Shown: positions 1 to 9,362, numbered from the stretch's first letter. The stretch: DNA of 64,000 nt from Gimesia aquarii (GCF_007748195.1 NZ_CP037920.1:3163501-3227500); one strand, 5' to 3'. Numbers and translations are program-made. The notes: generated by a model from the sequence alone, not told the origin.

Positions 1-1091
1 TTATTAAAGAAGTCATAAAACTGGTAAAATTCGCGCTGTGAGATCGCATCGAATTTGTGATCATGACATTCGGCGCAAGCAAATGTGAGTGCGAGCCATA
101 TCGTACTTACGGTTGAGGTACGATCGATTACTTGCCGCACACGAAATTCTTCGAGCCCCGCGCCTCCTTCACGGTTGCTCAATGTGTTACGCAAGAAACC
201 GGTGGCAGTCCGTTGTGAAACGGTGGCATTCGGAAACAGATCGCCTGCAAGTTGCTCGATTGTAAATTGATCAAAGGGCATATCACGATTAAACGCGTCC
301 ACCACCCATTGCCTGTATCGCCAGGCAACAGGACGAAGGAAATCTTGAAGATAGCCATCGCTGTCCCCATAATGCGCGAGATCTAACCACCAGCGTGCCC
401 AACGCTCACCAAAATGCTCGGAAGCAAGCAAGCGGTCAACGACTCGCTCATAGGCATCGGTCCGACGATCATTAACGAACGCGTCAACTTCCAGTGGTGA
501 AGGGGGGAGGCCGATCAGATCGAGACTCAAACGCCGGATTAACGTCGATCGATTCGCTTCCGGTGAAGGGGTAATCTTTTCCTGTGCCAAACGTGTCTGA
601 ATGAAGCGATCAATGGCATGATCAACCCCAGTGACTTTTGGCGGCTCTTGGTATTTTGGTGGAATGAATGCCCAGTGTGCTTCGTAGCGTGCGCCTTGCT
701 TTACCCAACGGCGTAATGTTTCCTGTTGGTCTGCTGTGAGCTGTTTTCCTGACTCTTTTGGTGGCATTAGTAAATCAGTGTCTTTGGTAAAAATGCGTTG
801 AATGAGCGCACTCTGACCTGTCTTCCCCGGTATGATGGCCCGTGATCCGGATTCCAGCGTTGCCAAAGCACCCTTCTCAGAATCGAGCCGTAACCCGGCT
901 TCGCGTTTTGTTTTATCAAAGCCATGGCAGGTAAAACAATTCTCCGCAAGGATGGGCAGTACATCTCGATTGTATCGCACCTCTTGAGCGATAGATGATC
1001 TGTCTTGAATTAAAACCATCATCACCGTAGCAACAATGGCGAGCCAGACAGTCCAGGATTGACTGGATACAAAGCGGGGAAAGGGTGTCAT
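1..1091 (-). CDS. PSCyt1/DUF1549 cytochrome c-type protein, 3' end cut by window edge
   Basis: The reverse frame stays open from an ATG at 1091 to base 1, giving about 363 residues of an unfinished protein. Residues 1-36 form a signal/anchor segment. A planctomycete cytochrome C1-type domain follows, with the haem motif CFTCH and the 'RLDSEKGA' and 'LMPPKESG' blocks. Next comes a DUF1549 region with 'LSLDLIGLPPSP', 'WLDLAHYGDSDGY' and 'EQLAGDLFPNAT', then a second Cys-Cys-His-like site (CAECHDHK). Family members are usually 700-1050 residues and end in DUF1553, so roughly half is missing beyond the edge. The protein is predicted to be exported. The family is widespread in planctomycetes and its biochemical role is unproven. 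It is divergent from the regulator at 1181, which may control it. Confidence 0.9.
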   Translation of the reverse strand, partial: MTPFPRFVSSQSWTVWLAIVATVMMVLIQDRSSIAQEVRYNRDVLPILAENCFTCHGFDKTKREAGLRLDSEKGALATLESGSRAIIPGKTGQSALIQRIFTKDTDLLMPPKESGKQLTADQQETLRRWVKQGARYEAHWAFIPPKYQEPPKVTGVDHAIDRFIQTRLAQEKITPSPEANRSTLIRRLSLDLIGLPPSPLEVDAFVNDRRTDAYERVVDRLLASEHFGERWARWWLDLAHYGDSDGYLQDFLRPVAWRYRQWVVDAFNRDMPFDQFTIEQLAGDLFPNATVSQRTATGFLRNTLSNREGGAGLEEFRVRQVIDRTSTVSTIWLALTFACAECHDHKFDAISQREFYQFYDFFN

Positions 1092-1234
1092 AACAATCTA
1101 CTCCAGCAATTGTGTCAAAAGAGGCATAGCACTCATTTGAATAAACTATAATGTAGACCTGATGCATCAGACAGGATATAATGCGCAAATATTTTGATGT
1201 TTTGCGCAAACGCTTTTTTCTGGTCGAGCTTTGT
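1092..1234. promoter_or_regulatory. Divergent intergenic region with two palindromes
   Basis: This is the spacer between the leftward cytochrome gene (ATG 1091) and the rightward regulator. It holds a perfect 12-bp palindrome CTGATGCATCAG at 1159-1170. It also holds an 8-bp inverted repeat TGCGCAAA (1182-1189) / TTTGCGCA (1201-1208) with an 11-nt spacer. The second one overlaps the first possible start codon of the regulator, which fits an autoregulatory operator if translation really begins at 1235. The operator role is inference. Confidence 0.4.
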
Positions 1235-2404
1235 ATGTTAACTAGCCAACCACAAAGAATTGCTTTATTGATAGACACTTCAGTGACTTTCAGTAGCCTT
1301 GTGATTCGTGGTGTCGCTCAGTACGCACGCGAACAACCTTCCTGGCAGATTTTCTTACAGCCACGGGGAGTTCGTGAACATTCCAGCGTCCCCCGGCATT
1401 GGGAAGTGGATGGGGTAATTACACGTGTGACACACCGCACTCAAGCTGCAGCCTTAAAACGGTTGGGTATTCCGGTAATCAATGTCTCTCGAAGTGTCGT
1501 ACCAGGATTTTCGATACCACAAGTTCGTATCGACGAATGTGAGTCGGCACGATTGGCTGCAACACATCTATTGGAACGAGGATTTCGCTCACTTGCATAT
1601 TACAGCGTACCAGAGCATCCTCATTACGAAGATCAGATGGGACCCACTTTTGCGGAAGTCGTTCAAAGTGGGGGAGGAGCTTGCGCGTACTTCAAAGAAT
1701 GGCGTCGTAAACGATCAAGTCAAAATGTAACAATTGCGGAATTGAGTGCCTGGTTACAAACCCTTCCCAAGCCAGTTGGTATTCTTGCTTGGGATGCCGT
1801 ACATGGCCACATCCTTTGTGAAGCATGTGTTTCAGCCGGATTCCGGATTCCGGAGGAAGTGGCAATCGTTTGTGGAGAAGACGATGAGCTTTTCTGTCAG
1901 ATTTCCTACCCTCCTTTATCGGCCGTCGATTGTGGACCAGAGCGTATTGGTTATGAAGCGGCTGCTCTACTCGCGCGTTGTTTATCAAATAAGAAGCTAA
2001 AAACAAAGCCAAAACTTGTCACTCCCGTTGGTATGTTGGCACGCCATTCAACTGATGTACTGGCCATGGATGATCGGGAACTGGTACAAGCTCTGGAATT
2101 TCTGCGTAAAAATGCCTATGGTCCATTACACGTTCGTGATGTTTTACGTCAGGTACCGTTATCACGTCGTGCTTTGGAATTACGATTCCGTCAGGTGCTT
2201 GGTCGCTCCCCTGCCGCCGAGCTGCGCCGGTTGCGCGTTACCAAAGCGCAAGATTTACTCACAAATACAAATTGGTCTATGCCGAAAGTCGCCGCAGCGA
2301 GTGGCTTTTCGCAAGTCGAAACGATGAACCGTGTCTTTCGCCGCGAGCTACAACAAACACCAACGCAGTACCGCCGTTCGACACGGAGTGGCAAAGTTGT
2401 TTGA
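1181..2404 (+). CDS. XylR-like AraC-family transcriptional regulator with LacI-type ligand domain
   Basis: A 407-residue protein with two parts. The N-terminal ~290 residues look like the periplasmic-binding/LacI-type sugar-sensor domain ('RIALLIDTSVTFSSLVIRG', 'IPVINVSR', 'EEVAIVCGEDDELFCQIS', 'PPLSAVD'). The last ~105 residues are an AraC/XylS helix-turn-helix pair ('VPLSRRALELRFRQVLGRSP' and 'VAAASGFSQVETMNRVFRRE'). This architecture is that of XylR, the xylose regulator, and is expanded in planctomycetes. The ligand here cannot be read from sequence. ATG 1181 has an AGGA four bases upstream. ATG 1235 fits the start of the conserved domain and would leave the inverted repeat at 1182-1208 upstream of the gene. 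It is divergent from the cytochrome-type gene, the likely target. Confidence 0.85.
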   Translation: MRKYFDVLRKRFFLVELCMLTSQPQRIALLIDTSVTFSSLVIRGVAQYAREQPSWQIFLQPRGVREHSSVPRHWEVDGVITRVTHRTQAAALKRLGIPVINVSRSVVPGFSIPQVRIDECESARLAATHLLERGFRSLAYYSVPEHPHYEDQMGPTFAEVVQSGGGACAYFKEWRRKRSSQNVTIAELSAWLQTLPKPVGILAWDAVHGHILCEACVSAGFRIPEEVAIVCGEDDELFCQISYPPLSAVDCGPERIGYEAAALLARCLSNKKLKTKPKLVTPVGMLARHSTDVLAMDDRELVQALEFLRKNAYGPLHVRDVLRQVPLSRRALELRFRQVLGRSPAAELRRLRVTKAQDLLTNTNWSMPKVAAASGFSQVETMNRVFRRELQQTPTQYRRSTRSGKVV

Positions 2405-2830
2405 GTCAACAGCTTGATTTGCCGTAATCTGAACTAATCAAATATGTCTAAGTAGTAATGGAATTAGTGGAGACTCTGCATTTTGTCGGTTTTTAAAAAA
2501 TCGAGTAAATCATTTGATACCACATCAAGTAGCGAAAACAGATATTTAAATGAATGTTTCAGTTATCGTACAAACTCTTCATATTACTGGAATCAGATTT
2601 AACAGGCTGGCCAGAATACCACTTCAGTTTTGTGGTTTACACTCTTGGCGATAACCGAAAGCACAATGCTTACTAAACGATAGTGAAAATAATTTCCGTT
2701 TTTTGTGATTGAAACTGTATTTAATATCGATTCCTGACTTTGTACAGAATAGAGTGAGAATGCAATCCTTTATCACAAATGCAAGAGTCCTACATCAGTC
2801 AAAGTAAATGCTATCCAAGAGGTGCCTACA
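2405..2830. other. Intergenic, no gene seen
   Basis: AT-rich spacer between two rightward genes. Only short out-of-frame reading frames are present, and no convincing hairpin terminator or RNA gene was found. Confidence 0.5.
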
Positions 2831-3943
2831 ATGAGAATTAAAGATGCTTTCTGTTGTTTGATACTGGTTTCCATACTGCCTGTTACATTATCCTGGGGAG
2901 ATGATTCCTTTGATGTGGTACAAGCGTACAAGCGAATTGTAGCTGACCACCAGAGAGCCACTGAATCAATTCAAAGTGCGATCGGACAAGCATCGCTCGA
3001 TCGACTGACGCGAGATGCGTATCGATTGCTCCTTGAGCGGGCCAAAGCAGACAAAAAATTGAGTGCTGATGACCTCTATGCTCTTGGTGCATGTAATGAA
3101 GCAATTGGTAATAGAGACGAGGCGAAAAAATTATATGCAGCTTCATTGTCCAAGTCGGCCACGGCAAAAACACATCTGGCTTTGACTCGTGTGAATCTGA
3201 AAGATAATTTGGTGATCGGAGAAAAACACTACGCTGCGGCAGCCAAACTTCAGCCAGAACATCCGGATTTAAGCAAGTATCGATTATTACTGCTCAGTGC
3301 TCATCAGAAAAATCGAAACTGGAATGAAGCAATTCCGCATTTAAATTATTTGCTGGCTTACACTAAGACATTGGCTGATAACGCGCCCGCCAATTCTCAG
3401 CTTCGAGCAAACTATGTCTCGGTAAAACAGCAACTCGATCGTGCCAGTCAGTTTGCGAAAATGAAAAGCAGTACGGCTCCCCCTCTGAAAATCATCCAAG
3501 CAATCCAAGGCAAAGTGCCTGAACTACAATCGCTCAAAGGCAAAGTTGTCGTCCTTGATTTTTTTGCGATTTGGTCTGGAGTCAGCCACAATCGAATCAG
3601 TTTGTTGAAAACGTTACAGGCGAAATATAAAGGGAACGGTGTTGAGGTGATTGGTGTCACTTTGCCTTACGAGCAAAAGTATGATCCGAAACTTGACGCC
3701 GTCGCAAAGCAGCCAGGACTCACTCCAGCTAAAGAAGCCAGCTTTATCGCGACATTCGCTAAAAAACATAGTATTCCATGGCCTCTGGGAATGATCGCTA
3801 TGGAGACGATTGGCAAGTATGGGGTGTCAACGCTTCCACATAGTGTGATCATCGATAAGCAAGGTCGCGTTGCCGCTGTCCTGCTCGGTAATGTGAATAA
3901 TGAAAAAGATATTGAAACAATTGTGAACGGGTTAATCAAATAA
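2831..3943 (+). CDS. TPR plus TlpA-like thioredoxin-fold protein lacking the catalytic cysteines
   Basis: A 370-residue exported protein. The ATG at 2831 is preferred over the in-frame GTG at 2822 because a standard signal peptide begins there (about 23 residues, ending '...TLSWGDD'). Residues ~30-210 are helical with TPR-like spacing ('DDLYALGACNEAIGNRDEAK', 'AAKLQPEHPDLSKYR'). Residues ~230-370 have the TlpA/AhpC-TSA thioredoxin fold: 'LKGKVVVLDFFAIWSG', 'GVEVIGVTL', and the cis-proline loop 'VSTLPHSVIIDKQGR' (Pro336). The usual WCxxC active site reads W248-S-G-V-S252, so both cysteines are serine. It therefore cannot do thiol-disulfide exchange and may be a binding or scaffold protein. The partner is unknown. 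Confidence 0.8.
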   Translation: MRIKDAFCCLILVSILPVTLSWGDDSFDVVQAYKRIVADHQRATESIQSAIGQASLDRLTRDAYRLLLERAKADKKLSADDLYALGACNEAIGNRDEAKKLYAASLSKSATAKTHLALTRVNLKDNLVIGEKHYAAAAKLQPEHPDLSKYRLLLLSAHQKNRNWNEAIPHLNYLLAYTKTLADNAPANSQLRANYVSVKQQLDRASQFAKMKSSTAPPLKIIQAIQGKVPELQSLKGKVVVLDFFAIWSGVSHNRISLLKTLQAKYKGNGVEVIGVTLPYEQKYDPKLDAVAKQPGLTPAKEASFIATFAKKHSIPWPLGMIAMETIGKYGVSTLPHSVIIDKQGRVAAVLLGNVNNEKDIETIVNGLIK

Positions 3944-4049
3944 CCACTTCAAGAGTGCTTCACAAAATCGGTACGTCATTCCGACTCTGAATGTGTGTGT
4001 TCTGGCAGGTACGAGAATTCGTTTAAGAATTGACTGGGGAGAGAGCGTT

Positions 4050-7000
4050 ATGTTTTGTTATCTTTTTTCTATGAGATCAGCAACCATTATCGTCACTACC
4101 ATATTGACGTCATTGGTAGTTCAATCCCACATCGTACGCGCTCAATCGGGGCAGCAGTCAAGTGTTGATGCAGCGAGGCAAGCGTATTGGGACAAACGAG
4201 CTGAATATTCGAAAGTACTAAGAAAGCTCAAAGGGATGAGTCCTTTGGAATACACAGTAGAAGAGCGACAAGAAGTCATTGCAGAAATGGAAAAATTGGC
4301 GGTTGAAAGAAATATATTATTCGGTCGTTACAAAGCGGCGACAAATCTAGCGAATCTAGCAAGGCGTAGTCGAAAACTCCCTACAGATCCAAGAGAATAC
4401 ACAGATGCCGATCTTAAAGAGGCAGACCGCCGGAATAAAATAGCAGTTAATAATGATCCTTATCTGACAAAAGAAGAACGAGCAAAAATTTATGAGCATT
4501 TGAATGGATCAAATTTAGAAGCTGCCTATCAAACAGTCATGCAAAGTGGAGGTGTTGATTATGACGACATTCCTTTGTCGACATTTTCTGGGCGTATTTA
4601 TTTTATCAATCATGGAGGTAAAGGAGATTTTTCAGCCCATGGTTCACTGATAATTCCAGATCCGACGTCGAGCACCGGCTATCGTGAGTTTACTGGGTGG
4701 GGAGAAGGTGTCTCAGGGAGTTCTACATATTATGAGAAGGCGGTTTCTCTTTTGGGAGTGCCACTCGCTGCTACATTTAATGTTACATCATTTGAAGCAC
4801 TCATGTCGCCTGATAGCGGAGCGTATGCAACAGTTGTGTTTATCTCACGGGGACAACACCAGCAACTTCTGAAAGCAGCTCATGAATTTGTTAAAGAGAT
4901 CAACGAAGAGGGAGCAACATATAGTTGGCTTACTTCAGGAAATACTACACATAATTGTTGCTCAGTAGTCCGCGCATTGATGTATCGTGTTGATATCAGG
5001 ATACCTGATTCAGGTGCCCGTAATTTTGATAACGCCAAATTCCTTGAAGGGGACTTTGAAGACTATAACAGGGGATATCGCTCTATAGAGGTTCCTCGTT
5101 GGTATCGTGTGAAATATGGAGCAGTCCACGAGTGGTACAATAAACATTTGGACACAGGGAATACCGGGAATCTGTCGCGTCCAAATCCTGAATTACAACC
5201 AGAGAACCCTTATCTGCATCCTGATCGATGGGTTGGGGGTGTAATAGGTGGTGTTTTAAAAGCAGATCGAGAGGACGTCTTCGACCGGTTCAATGATCCT
5301 GATGGAGACGGCTTGATTGATGAGGAAAAATATGGTACCGATCCTCAAAATTGGGATTCAGATGGCGATGGGATCTCTGATGGACAGGAAGTCGAAAATG
5401 GCTGGAATCCAAATCAGCCAACGACCTTACCAACTCCTTCAAAAGTGGCAATCAAAACTGATGAGATCAAAAAAGTGACATCTCCCGGAGCGGGAAATGG
5501 GAATTTGTTTCCCCTCGGTCCTAAGAAGAAGATTGATCTCTTTCCATTGCTGGAAAAAATTCCCAATGCTGGAAAACCAATCATTCTTGAATCTGACGAC
5601 TTTGACAAAGATGCTTTAGCAACACTTGAAGTGAATCGGCTGTTCAGGAAACGGCAAGAACCGAGAGTAATCGAAGACGAATTTGGTGTTGTGATCCAAA
5701 GGATCGATGAATATGGTCGCACGACATTCATCCGTGATGAAAATGGTTCTTCAATTACAGTGAATTATGACAAGTCAACCAAAACGGAAGCCCCCAATTT
5801 TGTTTCCGAATTTTTCGAGACTGAGACGGGAATCAATTTTGGGGATGATATCGTATCAGATGTCGGAGGATACTACTTAACACCAGGAAAGGATGATGTT
5901 CGACGTCCTCTAGATTTAGATGAATTTGAACCACCCAGTGGTTATAAATACATTCCTGACCGACAGGTTGTGGACGAAATTGAAATCAGTGACCAGTCTG
6001 ACGTGAATCATCGACCCAAAACATTAACCCCACCTGGGACAGTTTCATATACGGGTTCAGGTTTTGAAGGTGAGTGGCAGGACACGCTCGAAGATCGTCT
6101 TTCGCAGCTCAGCGAAAATAATGGTCCCGATCTGTTAGGCCCTCCGGACTTGTTAGACCCACCGGCAATGCTTCCCGATGCGAATCTTGAAGGCTCTGAT
6201 GACATCGCTGTTTATAATGATGGTCCATTTTATCTAGATATGTCCTCGGAAAATCCTAATTCGTATGTCCCCATCAACGGAGTCGGTTTTGACAATGTAT
6301 GGTTTCCATTAAAAGATGCTATCGAGTTGGCTCGCGAACAAATGGGTGGTATCGATATTAATTCAATCGTAGCCCTACCTGGGACAGTTTCATATACGGG
6401 TTCGGGTTTTGAAGGTGAGTGGCAGGACACGCTCGAAGATCGTCTTTCGCAGCTCAGCGAAAACAATGGTTCCGACTTGTCAGGCCCACCAGGCAGCAAC
6501 TTCTATGTCCACGATGATTGGAAAATTCGGAATAATCTTACACTTAGTCTGGGACTTAGATTGGATGATGACTTCGTAAACGGTGATGATGCTCAAGATG
6601 ATGGACCAATCGTTGTTATTGACGATCAAGAACAATCTTTCGTCACAGAATTCACAGTCACAAAGACAGCCGATGGTGCATTTTCTTTTAAAGTGGTGCC
6701 CCCGGGAGAAGGAAATGCAATCAGGTATACATTAAGCGCGACACCAGGCGATCAATTTGCCGTAGGGCGTGGTGCCTGGGGACAAACGGGACGTGATCAA
6801 TGGGCGCTAGAAAAAATTGGTCTCACTCCACAAGTCCACTCACAAATTCTCTCGAACGCCGATGTGACAGCAGATTCTGTCATAGTAGCAGTCATCGATA
6901 GCGGTGTTGATTTTCGGCATCCAGAGTTATGGGGACAGTTATGGCGTAACCAGGGTGAGATTCCATTCAATGGTCGCGATGATGATCAGAACGGTTACGT

Positions 7001-8087
7001 CGATGATGTTTATGGATTTAATACACAATCAGGCTCTTCAAATATCATCGACGATAATGGTCATGGCACGCACGTCGCAGGAATTATCGCAGCGCGCTGG
7101 GACAGCCGAGGAATTGCAGGCATCGCACCTCAATGTCAAATTATGACCATTAAAGCGTTCGACGAACAGGGTAAATCGGATGCAGCACGCGTCGCTTTGG
7201 GGATTCGTTATGCAGTCCTCAACAATGCAAAGATTATACACATTAGTGCGGAAAGTTCAGGTACGACCGATCTCGATCAAGCCATGATCGACTGGGCCCG
7301 CAGTAAAGGCGTGCTCGTCGTCGCGGCATCAGGTAGTCGTGGGCGTGATACAACAAATGTTGCTCCCGCGAGTCTTAAAGGAATATTGACGGTGGGCGCT
7401 TGCGATCAAAACGACAAGCGATCGAATTTCAGTGGTTGGGGTCAGCATGTTGATCTTGTGGCGCCTGGTATCGATATTCTCAGCTTGCGTGCTCAGGGAA
7501 CTGACTTCATGCACACGATGGCTGGCGGAGCATTGGGAATCAAAGAGAATGAACGGGTTGTCAATCAACGTTGGTATCGGGCGGAAGGAACTTCTTTCGC
7601 TGCACCTTTGGTAACAGGCGTTGCAGCAGCATTATGGGCCGCTCACCCTGAGCTGACAGCAGAGCAAATCAAGACGAAATTGATCATGAGTTGTGATGAC
7701 ATCGAATCTCCTGGCTGGGATATTCTAACGGGGGCCGGAAGATTAAATGCAGCAAAAGCTCTTAAGGCAGATTCAGACCATTACCTCGGTACTAAAATCT
7801 TGAAGGTCTCATCTCGAAATCAAAATGGGCAACGTACACTCGTCGTACCAGGAGAAGCCTCTGGAACACAATTTAAACGCCGTTGGTTACAGTTGGCATT
7901 CGGAACGAATCCTGGTGACAGTGATTGGCAGACAATTACTGTAAACGAAGTTCCGGTCAACAACGGAATACTGGGGGAGATACCGGGTACGTTACTCAAT
8001 CGTCGGGGTACTTGGACCATCCGCAGTACCGTGCAAGATTCACGAGGTACTGTGCGTCAAGCACAGGTAACAATCCGCATCAAATAA
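4050..8087 (+). CDS. Large secreted mosaic subtilisin-family (S8) serine protease
   Basis: A 1345-residue protein. ATG 4050 has a GGGGAGAG ribosome site and begins a signal peptide, so the upstream GTG at 3993 is less likely. In order: a helical segment (~30-180); a region resembling permuted papain/NlpC-P60 folds, with His197 in 'SAHGSLI' and Cys303-Cys304 in 'HNCCSVV'; a calcium-binding thrombospondin-3-like repeat near 415-450 ('DPDGDGLIDEE', 'DSDGDGISDGQE'); a low-complexity middle with two near-identical segments (from ~662 and ~777); then the peptidase S8 domain with Asp950 (VIDSG), His1005 (GHGTHVAG) and Ser1182 (GTSFAAP). The triad is complete. A short C-terminal beta domain follows. 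Its substrate is unknown. It converges with the gene at 8103 across only 15 bp. Confidence 0.85.
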   Translation: MFCYLFSMRSATIIVTTILTSLVVQSHIVRAQSGQQSSVDAARQAYWDKRAEYSKVLRKLKGMSPLEYTVEERQEVIAEMEKLAVERNILFGRYKAATNLANLARRSRKLPTDPREYTDADLKEADRRNKIAVNNDPYLTKEERAKIYEHLNGSNLEAAYQTVMQSGGVDYDDIPLSTFSGRIYFINHGGKGDFSAHGSLIIPDPTSSTGYREFTGWGEGVSGSSTYYEKAVSLLGVPLAATFNVTSFEALMSPDSGAYATVVFISRGQHQQLLKAAHEFVKEINEEGATYSWLTSGNTTHNCCSVVRALMYRVDIRIPDSGARNFDNAKFLEGDFEDYNRGYRSIEVPRWYRVKYGAVHEWYNKHLDTGNTGNLSRPNPELQPENPYLHPDRWVGGVIGGVLKADREDVFDRFNDPDGDGLIDEEKYGTDPQNWDSDGDGISDGQEVENGWNPNQPTTLPTPSKVAIKTDEIKKVTSPGAGNGNLFPLGPKKKIDLFPLLEKIPNAGKPIILESDDFDKDALATLEVNRLFRKRQEPRVIEDEFGVVIQRIDEYGRTTFIRDENGSSITVNYDKSTKTEAPNFVSEFFETETGINFGDDIVSDVGGYYLTPGKDDVRRPLDLDEFEPPSGYKYIPDRQVVDEIEISDQSDVNHRPKTLTPPGTVSYTGSGFEGEWQDTLEDRLSQLSENNGPDLLGPPDLLDPPAMLPDANLEGSDDIAVYNDGPFYLDMSSENPNSYVPINGVGFDNVWFPLKDAIELAREQMGGIDINSIVALPGTVSYTGSGFEGEWQDTLEDRLSQLSENNGSDLSGPPGSNFYVHDDWKIRNNLTLSLGLRLDDDFVNGDDAQDDGPIVVIDDQEQSFVTEFTVTKTADGAFSFKVVPPGEGNAIRYTLSATPGDQFAVGRGAWGQTGRDQWALEKIGLTPQVHSQILSNADVTADSVIVAVIDSGVDFRHPELWGQLWRNQGEIPFNGRDDDQNGYVDDVYGFNTQSGSSNIIDDNGHGTHVAGIIAARWDSRGIAGIAPQCQIMTIKAFDEQGKSDAARVALGIRYAVLNNAKIIHISAESSGTTDLDQAMIDWARSKGVLVVAASGSRGRDTTNVAPASLKGILTVGACDQNDKRSNFSGWGQHVDLVAPGIDILSLRAQGTDFMHTMAGGALGIKENERVVNQRWYRAEGTSFAAPLVTGVAAALWAAHPELTAEQIKTKLIMSCDDIESPGWDILTGAGRLNAAKALKADSDHYLGTKILKVSSRNQNGQRTLVVPGEASGTQFKRRWLQLAFGTNPGDSDWQTITVNEVPVNNGILGEIPGTLLNRRGTWTIRSTVQDSRGTVRQAQVTIRIK
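6033..6491 (+). repeat. In-frame direct duplication inside the protease gene
   Basis: Two copies of a ~114-bp segment lie at 6033-6146 and 6378-6491, spaced exactly 345 bp (115 codons) apart. Both encode 'PGTVSYTGSGFEGEWQDTLE' followed by 'DRLSQLSENNG'. Only a few bases differ, mostly near the 3' end, which suggests a recent duplication or gene conversion. Confidence 0.85.
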
Positions 8088-8102
8088 GCTCACGTCAGCA
8101 GA

Positions 8103-9362
8103 TCAATCGATTCGACGACCATCTGTTCGACCGAAGCCACCATTCGTTTGCACGCTGAACTTTGTAAAGGGAGATTGCAACTGATCTTGCATACGGTTCG
8201 TCAAACCATCTACGTTCAATCCACGCTCCACATTCTCAGGAGTCAAAATCATTAATGACCGAGTGCTCCAGTTTTTATAACGATTAGTCCAGGAGTTAGT
8301 GATTCTATTGTTTAAATTCGTAAATGGTGAAATTGTTGGCGCTTCCGGCATCAGAGGAAACTCACCAGCATTGTTGTCTGGATCAGGAAACTCTTTTTGT
8401 GGAGGCACATTGACTAATAGAATGTCGACTTCATCCGAATTTTGTGCCCGGATGACTGTTTTCGGGCTTACCGGAGCATGGCATGGTGTTGTGCAACAAC
8501 ATGTGGTATTTCGTGCTGAACCGCCAAAGCTGAATTCTACGCCGAAACCGACTCCCCAATTACCTCTATTCCCTTCATAACTTGCAGCTGAGAAAAGTGC
8601 AATTGATTCAGTAATTGGCCGACGGACATTCCCGCTGAGGGTAAATGTTCCTGGATCGTCTCGATAGCCAGCCGAGGCACCCCACTGGTAGTCCCCAATA
8701 CACCCAGAAGCGTAGCCGCTCACACTTTCTGACATTTCAATAATCCCCGGCGTTGGCAGAGAATTTGGAAAATTGACGAATAGGAATTTGACATCATCAT
8801 CGTCATGCGTAGGTGCTGAGAAGATTGCCCCAACTTCTAACGACTCACTCAGCGCATATCCTATTTGTAATCGAACTCCATTGAGATATAAGTCGCTACC
8901 AAATGTATCAACGCGCGAATCAGTAAACTGATCGAAAAAGAATGAAAAGCTAAATGGGTCCTGCCATTCATATCCGTAGAGATCGGGAAGCTTGACAGTT
9001 CCCAGTGATCCAACGAATTGTGTACCTTGACTGACCGAATTGAAATTACCACTGGCGACAAAGCCCCAGTCTTCCGTTAACTGATAGGCAAAATCAAGTC
9101 CGTAGCCAGCTCCAAACAATGATTCCCCTGGCACACTATAATAGGTCGTTCCCACCCGGGCATTGATGAGATAACGTGAATCATCATTCTGCTGATAGTG
9201 ATTGGAATCATCGATTGAGTAAATAGTCGCTGACTCTTCTCCGTTCGATGAGTTAGATTGATTTAAAACTGGTTGAATCTCATCGCCTAAGGTGAGAGAT
9301 TCAGCGCTCATACAGAATAGTGCGCTCAATGCAAAGCGAAAAACGTGTCGGCCCCATGCCAT
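8103..9362 (-). CDS. Secreted protein with outer-membrane beta-barrel character, family not named
   Basis: A 419-residue protein with a clear signal peptide (about 27 residues, ending 'SLTLGDE'). Residues ~60-290 alternate in the manner of a beta-barrel ('RVGTTYYSVPGESLFG', 'GYGLDFAYQLTEDWGFVA', 'LQIGYALSESLEVGAIFS', 'GNWGVGFGVEFSFGG'). A cysteine-rich turn (TTCCCTTPC) and a proline/asparagine-rich tail ending near 'LTPENVERGLNVDG' follow. It resembles planctomycete barrel-type outer-membrane proteins, but I cannot assign a family with confidence. It is transcribed toward the protease gene, with 15 bp between the two stops. The ~440 bp upstream probably hold its own promoter. Confidence 0.7.
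   Translation of the reverse strand: MAWGRHVFRFALSALFCMSAESLTLGDEIQPVLNQSNSSNGEESATIYSIDDSNHYQQNDDSRYLINARVGTTYYSVPGESLFGAGYGLDFAYQLTEDWGFVASGNFNSVSQGTQFVGSLGTVKLPDLYGYEWQDPFSFSFFFDQFTDSRVDTFGSDLYLNGVRLQIGYALSESLEVGAIFSAPTHDDDDVKFLFVNFPNSLPTPGIIEMSESVSGYASGCIGDYQWGASAGYRDDPGTFTLSGNVRRPITESIALFSAASYEGNRGNWGVGFGVEFSFGGSARNTTCCCTTPCHAPVSPKTVIRAQNSDEVDILLVNVPPQKEFPDPDNNAGEFPLMPEAPTISPFTNLNNRITNSWTNRYKNWSTRSLMILTPENVERGLNVDGLTNRMQDQLQSPFTKFSVQTNGGFGRTDGRRID

Noticed and set aside
6008..6499. Two minus-strand frames of 65 and 89 codons with similar ends
   Set aside because: They are the antisense of the duplicated segment of the protease gene, so their likeness reflects the repeat, not a gene family.
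6493..6576. TonB-dependent receptor gene
   Set aside because: Only a 28-residue phrase is similar, and it is inside the protease reading frame with no receptor domains around it.
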